Of a stretch of DNA of 64,000 nucleotides, positions 50,046 to 59,106 are shown piece after piece; the stretch's first letter is position 1; the number at the start of each line of letters is the position of its first letter. Origin of the DNA: Paracraurococcus lichenis (lineage in GTDB: Bacteria; Pseudomonadota; Alphaproteobacteria; Acetobacterales; Acetobacteraceae); assembly GCF_030657435.1 (NCBI RefSeq), contig NZ_JAUTWS010000004.1:186001-250000 (forward strand), in the 5' to 3' direction. The notes under the pieces were generated by a model, which did no database searches, had not been told where the DNA came from, and saw only the letters and a program-made list of their open reading frames with translations. The position numbers and the translations under genes are program-made.

Positions 50046-50312
50046 CTACCAGTTGCGGTAGCCGCCGGCGCCGTAGCCATAGGCCGGCCGGCCATAGGCG
50101 GGCCGGTAGCCACTGCCATAGCCGCCATAGCTGCCGTGGTAGTGCGGCTTCGGGTGGTCGGAGGCCGCGCCGGCGACCAGCGCCGCGGCCGCGCCGACGC
50201 CGGCGCCGAGCAGCAGCGTATTGCCCCAGTTCATCGAGCCATCCGGGTTCTGGCAGCCGCCCAGCAGCAGGGCGGCGGAGAGGCCGGCGGCGGCGAGGAT
50301 GCGGGTAGTCAT
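50046..50312 (-). CDS. Gly/Tyr-rich small lipoprotein
   Basis: 88 residues: signal peptide with lipobox LLLGGC (Cys 20), a hydrophobic Gly/Ala stretch (GNTLLLGAGVGAAAALVAGAA, about 30-50) that resembles a glycine-zipper, and a C-terminal His/Gly/Tyr-rich tail with repeated GYG and RPAYG units. No catalytic motif. Probably an outer-membrane or periplasmic structural lipoprotein. Ends 34 bp from the amidase stop, convergent with it. Confidence 0.78.
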   Translation of the reverse strand: MTTRILAAAGLSAALLLGGCQNPDGSMNWGNTLLLGAGVGAAAALVAGAASDHPKPHYHGSYGGYGSGYRPAYGRPAYGYGAGGYRNW

Positions 50313-50545
50313 GGGCGGTAGCCTCCTGTGATGTCACCTTGCCCCGCCGGCAGGGCGCCGGTCCGGCGGCTTCGTGGCGGCGGCGCGGCGGGCAGGGCGG
50401 AACCGGGGCGCCGCGCGCCTCCGGGCTTCAACTCCGCTGGAGACCGGCAGCCGCCGGCCGCGCCTTCACCCGTCGATAGGAAAGCGCCGGACATCCTCGC
50501 GCCACCCGCGGGCCGGCAGCCGCGGGCCGCGCGGAGGTCCCGGCC

Positions 50546-52312
50546 ATGGCGAGGGCGCGCCAGGTCCCGAAGACGGACGAGGAGGCGATCGACGGGCTGC
50601 TCAGCGGGCTCGCCTGGCAGGGCGACCTGAGCTTCGGCTTTCCCGGCTCGGCCGCGGAATACGGGCCGGACTATGTCACCGGCGAGCCTGCGACCGGCTT
50701 CGCCAGCGCCTCCCCGGCGCTGCGGCAGGCGGTGCGCGCCGCCCTGCTCGGCGCGCCGGCAGCGGGCGGCGGCGGCAATGCCGTGCTGCGCGGCATGGGG
50801 GTGGCGGATGTCACCCTGCTGCATGTGACGGAGGGCGGCGCCGCCAGCGACATGCGCATCGCCCGTTCGGGCCTGCCGCCCACGGCGCAGGCCTATTTCC
50901 CCGGCGCGGAGGCCGGTGGCGATGTCTGGTTCGGCACGCGCTATGCCGGGACATCGAACGACTACGGCAACCCGGTGCCAGGCAACTACGCCTACCAGTC
51001 CATCCTGCACGAACTCGGTCATGCGCTCGGCCTGAAGCACGGGCAGGAGGCCGGCGGGCCCGGCGACACCGCCTTGCCGGCGACGCTCGACTCGCTCGAA
51101 TTCTCCGTCATGACCTACCGCTCCTATGCCGGCGCCCCGGTCACCGGCAGCTACACCTACGAGGCCTGGGGCGCGCCGCAGGGCTGGATGATGCTGGATA
51201 TCCAGGCGCTGCAGGCGATGTACGGTGCCAATTTCGGCACGCGGTCCGGCAACACGACCTATCGCTGGGATCCCGGCACGGGGGAGATGTCGGTCGACGG
51301 AATCGGCCAGGGCCGGCCCGGCGGCAACCGCATCTTCCTCACGCTCTGGGACGGCGGCGGCGTCGATACCTACGATCTCTCGAACTACGCCACCGGCGTC
51401 GGCGTGGATCTCGCGCCCGGCGGCTGGTCGGTGCTGTCGGAGGCGCAGCGCGCCTCGCTCGGCGCCGGCCATCTTGCCCGCGGCAATGTCTTCAATGCCC
51501 TGCAGTACCAGGGCGACCCGCGCTCATTGATCGAGAACGCCATCGGCGGCGCCGGCAACGACACGCTGAAGGGCAATGCCGCGGGCAATTGGCTGCGGGG
51601 CGGCCCGGGGGCGGACAGCCTCTGGGGCGGCGCCGGCAACGACACGCTCGACAGCGGCACCGGCGCCGACAGCATGGCCGGCGGGCCGGGCAACGACACC
51701 GTCATGGTCAACCATGCCGGCGACGTCGTGACGGAGGCGGCCGGGGAGGGGTTCGACACGGTCATCGCCTCCATCGACTGGACCCTCGGCCCGAACCTGG
51801 AGGCGCTGACGCTCGCCAGCGGCACGGTGAACCTCGCGGGCAACGGCAATGCGCTCGACAACCGGCTGACGGGCAATGCCGGGGCCAACCGGCTCGCCGG
51901 CGGCGGCGGCGCGGATTCGATCCAGGGCGGGGCGGGGGACGATACCCTGATCGGCGGGGCGGGGGCGGACAGCCTCGCGGGCGGTGCCGGGCGCGACGCC
52001 TTCCGCTTCCTCTCGCCCGCGGAGGGGCCGGACCTCATCCTGGACTTCTCGGCCGCGGAGGACCTGCTGGAGTTCTCCGCCGCCGGTTTCGGAGCGGGGC
52101 TTCGGGCCGGCATGGACCTCGCGGCGGCGGGGCGGCTGGCGATCAACCCGGCCGGGACCGCCATCGGCGGGGCCGCCCAACTCGTCTTCGGGACGGAGAG
52201 CCGGATCCTCTGGTGGGATGCGAACGGTGCCGCCACCGGGGGTGCGGTGAAGCTCGCCACCCTCGCCGGCGCCACCGGCCTCGCCGCCGCCGACTTCCAC
52301 CTCATCGCCTGA
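50546..52312 (+). CDS. Serralysin-like M10 metalloprotease with RTX repeats
   Basis: 588-residue secreted zinc protease. HELGHALGLKH (155-165) is the metzincin zinc motif, and SVMTY (187-191) is the Met-turn. RTX-type GGxGxD nonapeptides occur in two blocks (about 333-390 and 442-482) and should bind calcium after export. There is no N-terminal Sec signal and the C-terminus ends in a hydrophobic DFHLIA tail, as expected for type I secretion. No HlyB/HlyD/TolC genes are in the window, nor a protease inhibitor gene. Upstream 50313-50545 is a 233-bp divergent gap that should hold its promoter. Confidence 0.9.
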   Translation: MARARQVPKTDEEAIDGLLSGLAWQGDLSFGFPGSAAEYGPDYVTGEPATGFASASPALRQAVRAALLGAPAAGGGGNAVLRGMGVADVTLLHVTEGGAASDMRIARSGLPPTAQAYFPGAEAGGDVWFGTRYAGTSNDYGNPVPGNYAYQSILHELGHALGLKHGQEAGGPGDTALPATLDSLEFSVMTYRSYAGAPVTGSYTYEAWGAPQGWMMLDIQALQAMYGANFGTRSGNTTYRWDPGTGEMSVDGIGQGRPGGNRIFLTLWDGGGVDTYDLSNYATGVGVDLAPGGWSVLSEAQRASLGAGHLARGNVFNALQYQGDPRSLIENAIGGAGNDTLKGNAAGNWLRGGPGADSLWGGAGNDTLDSGTGADSMAGGPGNDTVMVNHAGDVVTEAAGEGFDTVIASIDWTLGPNLEALTLASGTVNLAGNGNALDNRLTGNAGANRLAGGGGADSIQGGAGDDTLIGGAGADSLAGGAGRDAFRFLSPAEGPDLILDFSAAEDLLEFSAAGFGAGLRAGMDLAAAGRLAINPAGTAIGGAAQLVFGTESRILWWDANGAATGGAVKLATLAGATGLAAADFHLIA

Positions 52313-52343
52313 CGCGGCCCGCCCGAATGGCCCGGCCCCGCGC

Positions 52344-52372
52344 TTGCCCGCCGTCCCGCCGCATGCCATAGG
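52344..52372 (+). promoter_or_regulatory. Candidate rpsB promoter
   Basis: TTGCCC (52344-52349), 17-nt spacer, CATAGG (52367-52372). The -35 fits alphaproteobacterial housekeeping promoters; the -10 matches only at A-T-A. It would give a leader of about 135 nt before rpsB. Confidence 0.4.
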
Positions 52373-52437
52373 ACCGCCGCCGGCGCCGGGACCCTCCCGC
52401 CGCCGGCAAATCCGCACGCGGCGCACCCTTCCCGCAT

Positions 52438-52489
52438 GGTTGGGTCCGGTCCGGGGAGATATCCCGGAGAGCGCCGCGGAGGCCCAACC
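52438..52489 (+). promoter_or_regulatory. Structured rpsB leader
   Basis: GGTTGGG (52438-52444) pairs with CCCAACC (52483-52489) and encloses CCGGG-N7-CCCGG (52451-52467). The fold ends 10 nt before the ribosome-binding site of rpsB. In enterobacteria S2 represses its own mRNA through the rpsB leader, so this is a plausible autoregulatory site; binding is inference. Confidence 0.45.
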
Positions 52490-52515
52490 GGACTGTCATG
52501 GAAGGATCTCGCCCG

Positions 52516-53385
52516 ATGGCGATGCCACAGGTTTCCCTGCGCGCCCTGCTCGAGGCCGGCGTGCATTTCGGCCACCACACGCGGCGCTGGAACCCGCGCA
52601 TGGCGCCCTACATCTTCGGCGTGCGCAACCAGGTCCATATCCTGGACCTGCAGCAGACCGTCCCGATGATGGATCGCGCGCTGCGCGCTGTGCGCGACGT
52701 CGTCGCCGCCGGCGGCCGCGTCCTCTTCGTCGGCACCAAGAAGGCGGCAGCCGAATACGTGGCCGAGGCCGCGACCCGCTGCGGCCAGTACTACGTCAAC
52801 CACCGCTGGCTCGGCGGCATGCTGACCAACTGGAAGACGATCACCGGCTCCATCAAGCGCCTGAAGCAGATGGAGGAGCAGCTCTCCGGCAACGTCCAGG
52901 GCCTGACCAAGAAGGAGGTCCTGATGCTGACGCGCGAGAAGGAGAAGCTCGACCGCGCGCTCGGCGGCATCAAGGAGATGGGCGGCCTGCCCGACATCAT
53001 CTTCATCATCGACGTGGTGAAGGAGAAGCTGGCGATCGAGGAGGCCAACAAGCTCGGCATCCCGGTTGTCGCGGTGGTCGATTCGAATGCCGATCCGCAG
53101 GGCGTCGCCTTCCCGATCCCGGGCAACGATGACGCCATCCGCGCGATCAACCTCTACTGCGACATGGTCGCCGGTGCGGTCTTCGACGGCATCTCGGCCG
53201 AGCTGCAGGCCAGCGGCGTCGATATCGGCGCGGCCGAGGACCTGCCGGTGGAGCCCGACCTGACCGAGGGCGAGCCGGTGCTGGCCGAGGCGCAGTCGAG
53301 CCCGACCGCCGGCATCGACACCGAGAGCCTGGAGACCATGGTCCAGGCCAACGAGGACGACGGCAACCAGGCCGCCAAGGTCTGA
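52516..53385 (+). CDS. rpsB: 30S ribosomal protein S2
   Basis: 289-residue S2: [17 protein letters not shown] near the start, [26 protein letters not shown] and the late [19 protein letters not shown] block. The start at ATG 52516 has GGAAGGA at 52500-52506. ATGs at 52498 and 52522 are alternatives, but the first would place the ribosome-binding site inside the gene. The C-terminal 45-residue acidic extension (about 245-289) is longer than in E. coli. First gene of the rpsB-tsf-pyrH-frr cluster. Confidence 0.97.
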   Translation: MAMPQVSLRALLEAGVHFGHHTRRWNPRMAPYIFGVRNQVHILDLQQTVPMMDRALRAVRDVVAAGGRVLFVGTKKAAAEYVAEAATRCGQYYVNHRWLGGMLTNWKTITGSIKRLKQMEEQLSGNVQGLTKKEVLMLTREKEKLDRALGGIKEMGGLPDIIFIIDVVKEKLAIEEANKLGIPVVAVVDSNADPQGVAFPIPGNDDAIRAINLYCDMVAGAVFDGISAELQASGVDIGAAEDLPVEPDLTEGEPVLAEAQSSPTAGIDTESLETMVQANEDDGNQAAKV

Positions 53386-53392
53386 GCCACCC

Positions 53393-53412
53393 CCGGGCCC
53401 CGAGGGGCCCGG
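53393..53412 (+). terminator. Intercistronic hairpin between rpsB and tsf
   Basis: CCGGGCCCC-ga-GGGGCCCGG, 9-bp perfect stem starting 7 bp after the rpsB stop. No T-run. Probably a partial terminator or an RNA-processing/stability element that sets the S2 to EF-Ts ratio. Confidence 0.5.
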
Positions 53413-53508
53413 TCGGATCGAGAGACGTGATACAGGTCCCCGGCGGCCCGCAGGCGCGGCGCCGGGGTCCGCCCATTTGGCGAACCGCAGGACACGGGAG
53501 TAACCCCC

Positions 53509-54423
53509 ATGGCCCAGATCACCGCCGCCCTCGTCGCCCAGCTGCGCGAGAAGACCGGCGCCGGCATGATGGATTGCAAGAAGGCGCTGGTCGAGTCCGA
53601 CGGCGACATGGAGGCCGCGGTCGACTGGCTGCGCAAGAAGGGCCTCTCGGCCGCGGCCAAGAAGTCCGGCCGCGTCGCCGCCGAGGGCCTGGTCGGCGTC
53701 GCCACCGCGCCGCAGGTCGGCGCCATGGTCGAGGTCAATGCCGAGACCGACTTCGTCGCCCGCAACGAGCAGTTCCAGAACTTCGTGGCCGAGGTCGCGG
53801 GGCTCGTCCTCTCCGTCGGCGACGACGTGGAGAAGCTGAAGGCCGCGCCCTTCCCGGGCACGCGCCACTCGGTCGCCGAGGAGCTGACCCGCCTGATCGC
53901 CGCCGTCGGCGAGAACATGACCATCCGCCGCGCGAAGCGGCTGGAGGTCAATGCCGGCACGGTCGCGACCTACATGCACAACTCGGTCAAGCCGGGCCTC
54001 GGCAAGATCGGCGTGCTGGCCGCGCTCGAGGGCAGCTCGGAGCTCTCCGCGCTCGAGACCCTCGGCCGGCAGATCGGCATGCATGTCGCGGCCGCCCGGC
54101 CGGATGCGCTCGACGTCACCTCGGTCGACCCTTCGGCGCTCGAGCGCGAGCGGGCGGTGCTGACCGAGCAGGCGCAGGCCTCCGGCAAGCCGCCCGCGGT
54201 CATTGAGAAGATGGTCGAGGGCCGGATCCGCAAGTACTACGAGGAAGTGGTGCTGCTGGAGCAGGTCTGGGTGCATGACGGCGAGAGCCGGGTGAAGGAA
54301 GTGGTGAAGAAGGCCGGCGGCAACCTGGTCGGCTTCGCCCGCTTCCAGCTCGGCGAGGGCATCGACAAGCAGGTCGGCGACTTCGCCGCCGAGGTCGCCG
54401 CCGCGGCCGGCACCGCGCCCTGA
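53509..54423 (+). CDS. tsf: Elongation factor Ts
   Basis: 304-residue guanine nucleotide exchange factor for EF-Tu. N-terminal UBA-like domain with [16 protein letters not shown] (about 11-26); core with [19 protein letters not shown], containing the TDFV exchange motif; C-terminal coiled-coil and subdomain with [10 protein letters not shown] near the end. GGGAG precedes the ATG. It follows rpsB after 123 bp. Confidence 0.97.
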   Translation: MAQITAALVAQLREKTGAGMMDCKKALVESDGDMEAAVDWLRKKGLSAAAKKSGRVAAEGLVGVATAPQVGAMVEVNAETDFVARNEQFQNFVAEVAGLVLSVGDDVEKLKAAPFPGTRHSVAEELTRLIAAVGENMTIRRAKRLEVNAGTVATYMHNSVKPGLGKIGVLAALEGSSELSALETLGRQIGMHVAAARPDALDVTSVDPSALERERAVLTEQAQASGKPPAVIEKMVEGRIRKYYEEVVLLEQVWVHDGESRVKEVVKKAGGNLVGFARFQLGEGIDKQVGDFAAEVAAAAGTAP

Positions 54424-54428
54424 CAGGT

Positions 54429-54456
54429 CGGGCGGCCCGGGTCTCCGGGTCGCCCG
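54429..54456 (+). terminator. Strong hairpin after tsf
   Basis: A 12-bp stem (CGGGCGGCCCGG with CCGGGTCGCCCG, one G-T pair) and loop GTCT, starting 6 bp after the tsf stop. No T-tract. It separates rpsB-tsf from the pyrH promoter and is the best terminator candidate in the window. Confidence 0.6.
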
Positions 54457-54526
54457 GACCGCTCCCGGGGGCGGCCGGCCCGCGGCGCGGCGGGACGCCC
54501 TCTCGCCCCCTTGTTGATTCCCGCGC

Positions 54527-54555
54527 TTGTCCGGGGATAGGGGGGTGCCTATCTT
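54527..54555 (+). promoter_or_regulatory. Candidate pyrH promoter
   Basis: TTGTCC (54527-54532), 17-nt spacer, TATCTT (54550-54555). This is the cleanest sigma-70-like pair seen in the window and lies about 27 bp before the pyrH ATG, after the tsf hairpin. It would make pyrH the start of its own transcription unit with a short leader. Confidence 0.55.
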
Positions 54556-54581
54556 CACCCGCCTGCCGTGACGGTCCCACA

Positions 54582-55304
54582 ATGAGCCATCCGCCCAACT
54601 ACAAGCGTGTCATGCTCAAGGTGTCCGGCGAGGCACTGATGGGCGAGCGCGACTACGGCCTCGACACCGGCACGGTCCGCCGCATCGCCGAGGACGTGAA
54701 GGGCGTGGTCGATCTCGGCGTCGAGGTCTGCCTCGTCATCGGCGGGGGCAACATCTTCCGCGGCATCGCCGGCGCCGCCGCCGGCATGGATCGCGCCCAG
54801 GCCGACTACATGGGCATGCTGGCCACCGTGATGAACGCGCTCGGCATGCAGTCGGCGCTCGAGAAGCTCGGTGTCCCGACCCGGGTGCAGAGCGCGATCG
54901 CCATGCAGTCGGTCTGCGAGCCCTATATCCGCCGCCGCGCCATCCGGCACATGGAGAAGGGCCGGGTGGTCATCTTCGCCGCCGGCACGGGCAACCCCTT
55001 CTTCACCACCGACACCGCCGCCGCGCTCCGCGCCGCCGAGATGCAGTGCGACGCGCTGTTCAAGGGCACGCAGGTGGACGGCGTCTATTCCGCCGATCCG
55101 CGCAAGAACCCGCAGGCCGAGCGCTACGTGACGCTGACCTATCTCGACATGCTCGCGCGCGACCTCGCGGTGATGGATGCCGCGGCGATCTCGCTGTGCC
55201 GCGAGAACAGGCTGCCGATCATCGTCTTCAACATCCACGAGCAGGGTGCCTTCACCGCCGTCATGCGCGGCGAGGGGAAGTTCACCACCGTCGTGGAACA
55301 CTAG
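54582..55304 (+). CDS. pyrH: Uridylate kinase (UMP kinase)
   Basis: 240-residue hexameric amino-acid-kinase-fold enzyme phosphorylating UMP to UDP. It begins [23 protein letters not shown] is the nucleotide-binding loop; [30 protein letters not shown] and DGVYSADP follow in the expected order. No clear Shine-Dalgarno sequence precedes ATG 54582. Standard length. Confidence 0.97.
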   Translation: MSHPPNYKRVMLKVSGEALMGERDYGLDTGTVRRIAEDVKGVVDLGVEVCLVIGGGNIFRGIAGAAAGMDRAQADYMGMLATVMNALGMQSALEKLGVPTRVQSAIAMQSVCEPYIRRRAIRHMEKGRVVIFAAGTGNPFFTTDTAAALRAAEMQCDALFKGTQVDGVYSADPRKNPQAERYVTLTYLDMLARDLAVMDAAAISLCRENRLPIIVFNIHEQGAFTAVMRGEGKFTTVVEH

Positions 55305-55305
55305 A

Positions 55306-55350
55306 GCGGATCGCCGCCGGGCCGGACGCCCGGGGGCCGGGGGCATCCGC
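55306..55350 (+). terminator. Possible hairpin after pyrH
   Basis: GCGGAT (55306-55311) and ATCCGC (55345-55350) enclose GC-rich sequence able to form CCGG/CCGGG stems. It starts 2 bp after the pyrH stop in the 199-bp gap before frr. It may attenuate rather than stop transcription. Confidence 0.35.
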
Positions 55351-55503
55351 CGGCGCGGGTGCGGGATGAACCAGGTGCCGGGACCGGAGCGCGCCACCAC
55401 CGTGGTGCGGCGAGGTGTCGGAAGGTCCGGCGGGGGGCCGGGGCCATCGTGGCCCGTCGCTTCCCCCGGGCCGCGCCGATAACGGAGCGGGGGACCAGGG
55501 GCC

Positions 55504-56076
55504 ATGCCGGCCGACCTCAAGACGTTGAAGCAGGACCTCACGCGCCGCATGGACGGCGCGATCGAGCTGCTGAAGAAGGAGTTCTCCGGCCTGCGCACCG
55601 GCCGGGCCAGCCCAGCGCTGCTCGAGCCTGTCCGTGTCGAGGCCTATGGCAACAACCAGCCGCTGAACCAGGTCGCCAATGTCTCGGTCGCCGGGCCGGG
55701 CCTGCTCTCCGTCCAGGTCTGGGACAAGTCGGTGGTCAAGGCGGTCGAGGTCGCCATCCGCGACTCCGGCCTCGGCCTCAACCCGCAGACCGAGGGCCAG
55801 GTCATCCGCGTGCCGTTGCCGCCGCTGACCCAGGAACGCCGCAACGAGCTGGTCAAGACCGCCCACAAGTATGCCGAGGCCGCCAAGGTCGCCGTCCGCG
55901 GCGTCCGGCGCGACGGCATGGAGCAGGTCAAGGCGCAGGAGAAGGACAAGAAGGCGCCGATCAGCCAGGACGACGCCAAGCACTGGTCGGACGAGGTGCA
56001 GAAGCTGACCGACCAGTACATCAAGGTCGTCGACTCGACCCTGGCCGAGAAGGAAAAGGACATCAAGCAGGTCTGA
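55504..56076 (+). CDS. frr: Ribosome recycling factor
   Basis: 190-residue RRF that splits post-termination ribosomes with EF-G. GLRTGRASPALLEPVRVEAYG holds the tRNA-mimic arm residues, and IRVPLPPLTQERRNELVKTAHKYAE and VRGVRRDGMEQ are the conserved later blocks. GGACCAGGGG lies before the ATG at 55504. Standard length and standard place in the cluster. Confidence 0.97.
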   Translation: MPADLKTLKQDLTRRMDGAIELLKKEFSGLRTGRASPALLEPVRVEAYGNNQPLNQVANVSVAGPGLLSVQVWDKSVVKAVEVAIRDSGLGLNPQTEGQVIRVPLPPLTQERRNELVKTAHKYAEAAKVAVRGVRRDGMEQVKAQEKDKKAPISQDDAKHWSDEVQKLTDQYIKVVDSTLAEKEKDIKQV

Positions 56077-56081
56077 GCCCG

Positions 56082-56861
56082 GTGTCCGGTGCCCCCCAGT
56101 TGAGCCTCGCGCCGCTCGACGCCGCCGCGGCTCCCGTGACGCGCCGGCCCGGCCAGTCCGGCGTGCCGGCGCATGTCGCCATCATCATGGACGGCAACCG
56201 CCGCTGGGCGCAGGCGCGCGGCCTGCCCGTGCCGCTCGGCCACAAGGCCGGGGCGGAGGCGGTGCGCCGCACCATCGAGGCCTGCATCCGCGAGGGGATC
56301 GGCTGGCTGACGCTCTACGCCTTCTCCTCGGAGAACTGGCTGCGGCCGGCCGAGGAGGTGCGGGCGCTGACCGGCCTGCTGCGCCTCTATCTCCGGGCGG
56401 AGGTGGCGACCCTGGCGAAGGAGGGCATCCGGCTCCGCGTCATCGGCGATCGCTCCCGCTTCGGCGAGGAGACGGTGCGCGAGATCGCCCGGGCCGAGGC
56501 GCAGACCGCCCATGGCACCAAGCTGAACCTGACCGTCGCGCTCTCCTATGGTGGCCGGGCGGAGATCGTCAGCGCGGCGCGGGCGATCGCCGAGGCGGCG
56601 CGGGACGGCAGGCTGGACCCGGCCGGGCTGGACGAGGCGGGCTTCGGCCGCTGGCTCTTCACCGATGGCATGCCGGACCCGGACCTGATCATCCGCACCT
56701 CGGGCGAGCAGCGGCTGTCGAATTTCCTGCTCTGGCAGGCGGCCTATGCGGAGTTCGTCTTCCAGGAGGTGCTCTGGCCCGACTACGGCGCCGAGGCCCT
56801 GGCCGATGCCATCCGTGAATTCGGCCGTCGGGAGCGGCGCTACGGTGCCCGCACCGGCTGA
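56082..56861 (+). CDS. uppS: Undecaprenyl diphosphate synthase (cis-prenyltransferase)
   Basis: 259 residues from GTG 56082, five bases after frr. The catalytic aspartate is D37 in IIMDGNRRWA; LTLYAFSSENW, LSYGGRAEIV and DLIIRTSGEQRLSNFLLWQ are family blocks. It makes the C55 lipid carrier for peptidoglycan and exopolysaccharide. The N-terminal 30 residues before the first conserved block are Ala/Pro-rich. Its last 17 bp overlap cdsA. Confidence 0.95.
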   Translation: MSGAPQLSLAPLDAAAAPVTRRPGQSGVPAHVAIIMDGNRRWAQARGLPVPLGHKAGAEAVRRTIEACIREGIGWLTLYAFSSENWLRPAEEVRALTGLLRLYLRAEVATLAKEGIRLRVIGDRSRFGEETVREIARAEAQTAHGTKLNLTVALSYGGRAEIVSAARAIAEAARDGRLDPAGLDEAGFGRWLFTDGMPDPDLIIRTSGEQRLSNFLLWQAAYAEFVFQEVLWPDYGAEALADAIREFGRRERRYGARTG

Positions 56862-57714
56862 GCCCTCCGCCGATCTGCCCGCGATCCCGTCCCGCTGGCC
56901 GGATCTGCGAAAGCGGGCGCTGTCGGCGGCGCTGCTGCTTCCGGCCGCCGTCCTCTGCATCTGGCTCGGCGCCGAGGCGTGGGCGGCGCTGATGGCCGCC
57001 GCCGTCGCGCTGCTGGCCTGGGAATGGGTGCGGCTCTGCGGCTTCTCCACCCGCCGGCTGCCCGGGCTGGCCGTGCCGGTCGTGGCGCTCGCCGCCGGCA
57101 CCCTGGCGGTGGAGGCCGCCTGGGTCCCGGCGCTGCTGCTCCTCCTCGCCGGCTTCCTCGGCCTCCTGGTGCTCGGCCGGCCGGCCGCGGCGCGGCGGGC
57201 GCAGCCCGGCTTCTGGCTGGCCTTCGGGCTGCTCTATATCGGCCTCGCCGGCGTCGCGCTGATCCATCTCCGCGGCGATGGCGCGGTGGGCCGGGCCAAT
57301 GTCCTCTTCCTCTTCCTGGTGGTCTGGGCCAGCGACATCGGCGCCTATATCGCCGGCCGCAGCCTCGGCGGCCCGAAGCTCGCCCCTTCCATCTCGCCCA
57401 ACAAGACCTGGTCCGGCGCGGCGGGCGGCCTCGCCGCCGCCCTGCTGGTCGGGCTGCTGGCGGCGGCGGCGCTGGCGCCGGGCAGGCCGGCGACCGGCCG
57501 GGTGCTGCTGGTCGCGGCGCTGCTCGGCCTGCTCGCCCAGGCCGGCGACCTCTTCGAGAGCTGGCTGAAGCGCCGCTTCCAGGTGAAGGACAGCTCGGCC
57601 CTGATCCCGGGCCATGGCGGGCTGCTCGACCGGCTGGACGGCGTGCTGGCCGCCGCGCCCGCCGCGGCGCTGCTCGGGGTGCTGCTCGGCGCCGGGGCGG
57701 TGCTGTGGCATTGA
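56845..57714 (+). CDS. cdsA: Phosphatidate cytidylyltransferase
   Basis: 289-residue membrane enzyme making CDP-diacylglycerol from CTP and phosphatidate. About seven to eight helices; the C-terminal signature KDSSALIPGHGGLLDRLDG is the CDP-diglyceride synthase pattern, and SPNKTWSGAAGG precedes it. GTG 56845 inside the end of uppS gives a 17-bp overlap and a 20-residue Pro-rich N-terminus. Coupled to uppS. Confidence 0.95.
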   Translation: MPAPAEPSADLPAIPSRWPDLRKRALSAALLLPAAVLCIWLGAEAWAALMAAAVALLAWEWVRLCGFSTRRLPGLAVPVVALAAGTLAVEAAWVPALLLLLAGFLGLLVLGRPAAARRAQPGFWLAFGLLYIGLAGVALIHLRGDGAVGRANVLFLFLVVWASDIGAYIAGRSLGGPKLAPSISPNKTWSGAAGGLAAALLVGLLAAAALAPGRPATGRVLLVAALLGLLAQAGDLFESWLKRRFQVKDSSALIPGHGGLLDRLDGVLAAAPAAALLGVLLGAGAVLWH

Positions 57715-57781
57715 CGAGACGGCGAGGCGGGCGTCCCGCGGAATTCCCGTCCCGGGCGGCCGCGTTCTGTCCTAGGATCGG

Positions 57782-57801
57782 CTGTCAGGCGGGCCTGACA
57801 G
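57782..57801 (+). terminator. Hairpin between cdsA and dxr
   Basis: CTGTCAGG-cggg-CCTGACAG, an 8-bp perfect stem 67 bp after cdsA, followed by TTGGG. It may end transcripts from cdsA or lie in the dxr leader. The 184-bp gap is the largest in the right half of the cluster after rpsB-pyrH, so a dxr promoter is likely here, but I cannot place one. Confidence 0.4.
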
Positions 57802-57898
57802 TTGGGACCGTCAACATTCCAAACGGCGCCCTCCGGGGCGGGGCACGGATCCGCCGCCGCCCCGGCCCGGCGCCCGACCAGCAGCGGACGACCACCCC

Positions 57899-59062
57899 AT
57901 GAAGCGCCTCACCATCCTCGGCAGCACCGGTTCCATCGGCCGCAGCACCCTGGCCCTGGTGGAGGCGGCGCCGCCCGGGGCCTATGCGGTCGAGGCATTG
58001 GTCGCGGGGCGCGACGTCGCCGCGCTCGCCGCCCAGGCGCGGAAGTTCGGCGCCCGCCTCGCCGTGGTGGCCGACCCGAGCGCCCATGCCGCCCTGAAGG
58101 AGGCGCTGGCCGGCTCCGGCATCGCCGCCGCGGCGGGACCCGAGGCGGTGGTCGAGGCCGCCGCCCGCCCGGCCGACTGGACCATGGCCGCCATCGTCGG
58201 CAGCGCCGGCCTGCGCTCGGCGCTCGCCGTCCTCGCCCGCGGCGGCACCCTGGCACTGGCCAACAAGGAGACGCTGGTCTGCGCCGGGGAGATCGTGCTG
58301 GCCGAGGCGGCGCGCAGCGGCGCCCGGCTGCTGCCGGTCGATTCCGAGCACAATGCCATCTTCCAGGCGCTCGATACCCGCGACCCCGCGCTGATCGAGA
58401 AGATCGTGCTGACCGCCTCCGGCGGGCCCTTCCGTACCGCGGAGGCGGCGGTGATGCGGGCGGCGACGCCGGAGATGGCGGTCCGCCACCCCATCTGGTC
58501 CATGGGGGCCAAGATCTCGGTCGATTCCGCGACCATGATGAACAAGGGGCTGGAGGTGATCGAGGCGGCGCGGCTCTTCCCCGTGCCGCATGGCCGGATC
58601 GACGTCCTGGTGCATCCGCAGTCCGCGGTGCACGGCATGGTGCAATATGCCGACGGCTCGATCCTCGCCCAGTTGGGTACGCCGGACATGCGGACGGCGA
58701 TCTCGCATTGCCTCGCCTGGCCCGAGCGGATGCAGGTCACCCTGCCGCGGCTCGACCTCGCCACCCTCGGCCGGCTGGAATTCTTCGCCCCCGATCCGGT
58801 CCGCTTCCCGGCGCTGCGCCTGGCGCGGGAAGCGTTGCAGGCCGGGGCCGGCGCCCCCACTATCCTGAATGCCGCGAACGAGGCCGCGGTCGCCCTCTTC
58901 CTCGACCGCCGGCTCGGCTTCCTCGACATCGCCGCGGTGGTCGAGGAGACGCTCGCCCGGCTCGGCGCGCCGGAGGTCTCGGGCCTCGAGGCGGTGCTGG
59001 CGCTGGATGCGGCGGCCCGGTCCGAGGCCGGCCGGATCGCCGCCGGCCGGGCTGCCGCCTGA
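57899..59062 (+). CDS. dxr: 1-deoxy-D-xylulose 5-phosphate reductoisomerase
   Basis: 387-residue enzyme for the committed step of the MEP isoprenoid pathway (DXP to MEP, NADPH, divalent metal). NADPH motif GSTGSIG (8-14), ALANKETLVCAGEI, the metal-site PVDSEHNAIFQAL, and TASGGPFR and SMGAKISVDSATMMNKGLE blocks are all present. ATG 57899 matches the usual N-terminus. It supplies the precursors used by UppS two genes upstream. Confidence 0.97.
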   Translation: MKRLTILGSTGSIGRSTLALVEAAPPGAYAVEALVAGRDVAALAAQARKFGARLAVVADPSAHAALKEALAGSGIAAAAGPEAVVEAAARPADWTMAAIVGSAGLRSALAVLARGGTLALANKETLVCAGEIVLAEAARSGARLLPVDSEHNAIFQALDTRDPALIEKIVLTASGGPFRTAEAAVMRAATPEMAVRHPIWSMGAKISVDSATMMNKGLEVIEAARLFPVPHGRIDVLVHPQSAVHGMVQYADGSILAQLGTPDMRTAISHCLAWPERMQVTLPRLDLATLGRLEFFAPDPVRFPALRLAREALQAGAGAPTILNAANEAAVALFLDRRLGFLDIAAVVEETLARLGAPEVSGLEAVLALDAAARSEAGRIAAGRAAA

Positions 59063-59106
59063 TACGCTGAACCCGCGCCGGCACCGTCCGGCTGGAGGAC
59101 TGGGTC

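Noticed and set aside
51385-54582. 1065-codon minus-strand frame across the protease, rpsB and tsf
   Set aside because: Shadow of plus-strand genes with unmistakable S2, EF-Ts and serralysin motifs; the antisense product has no domain.
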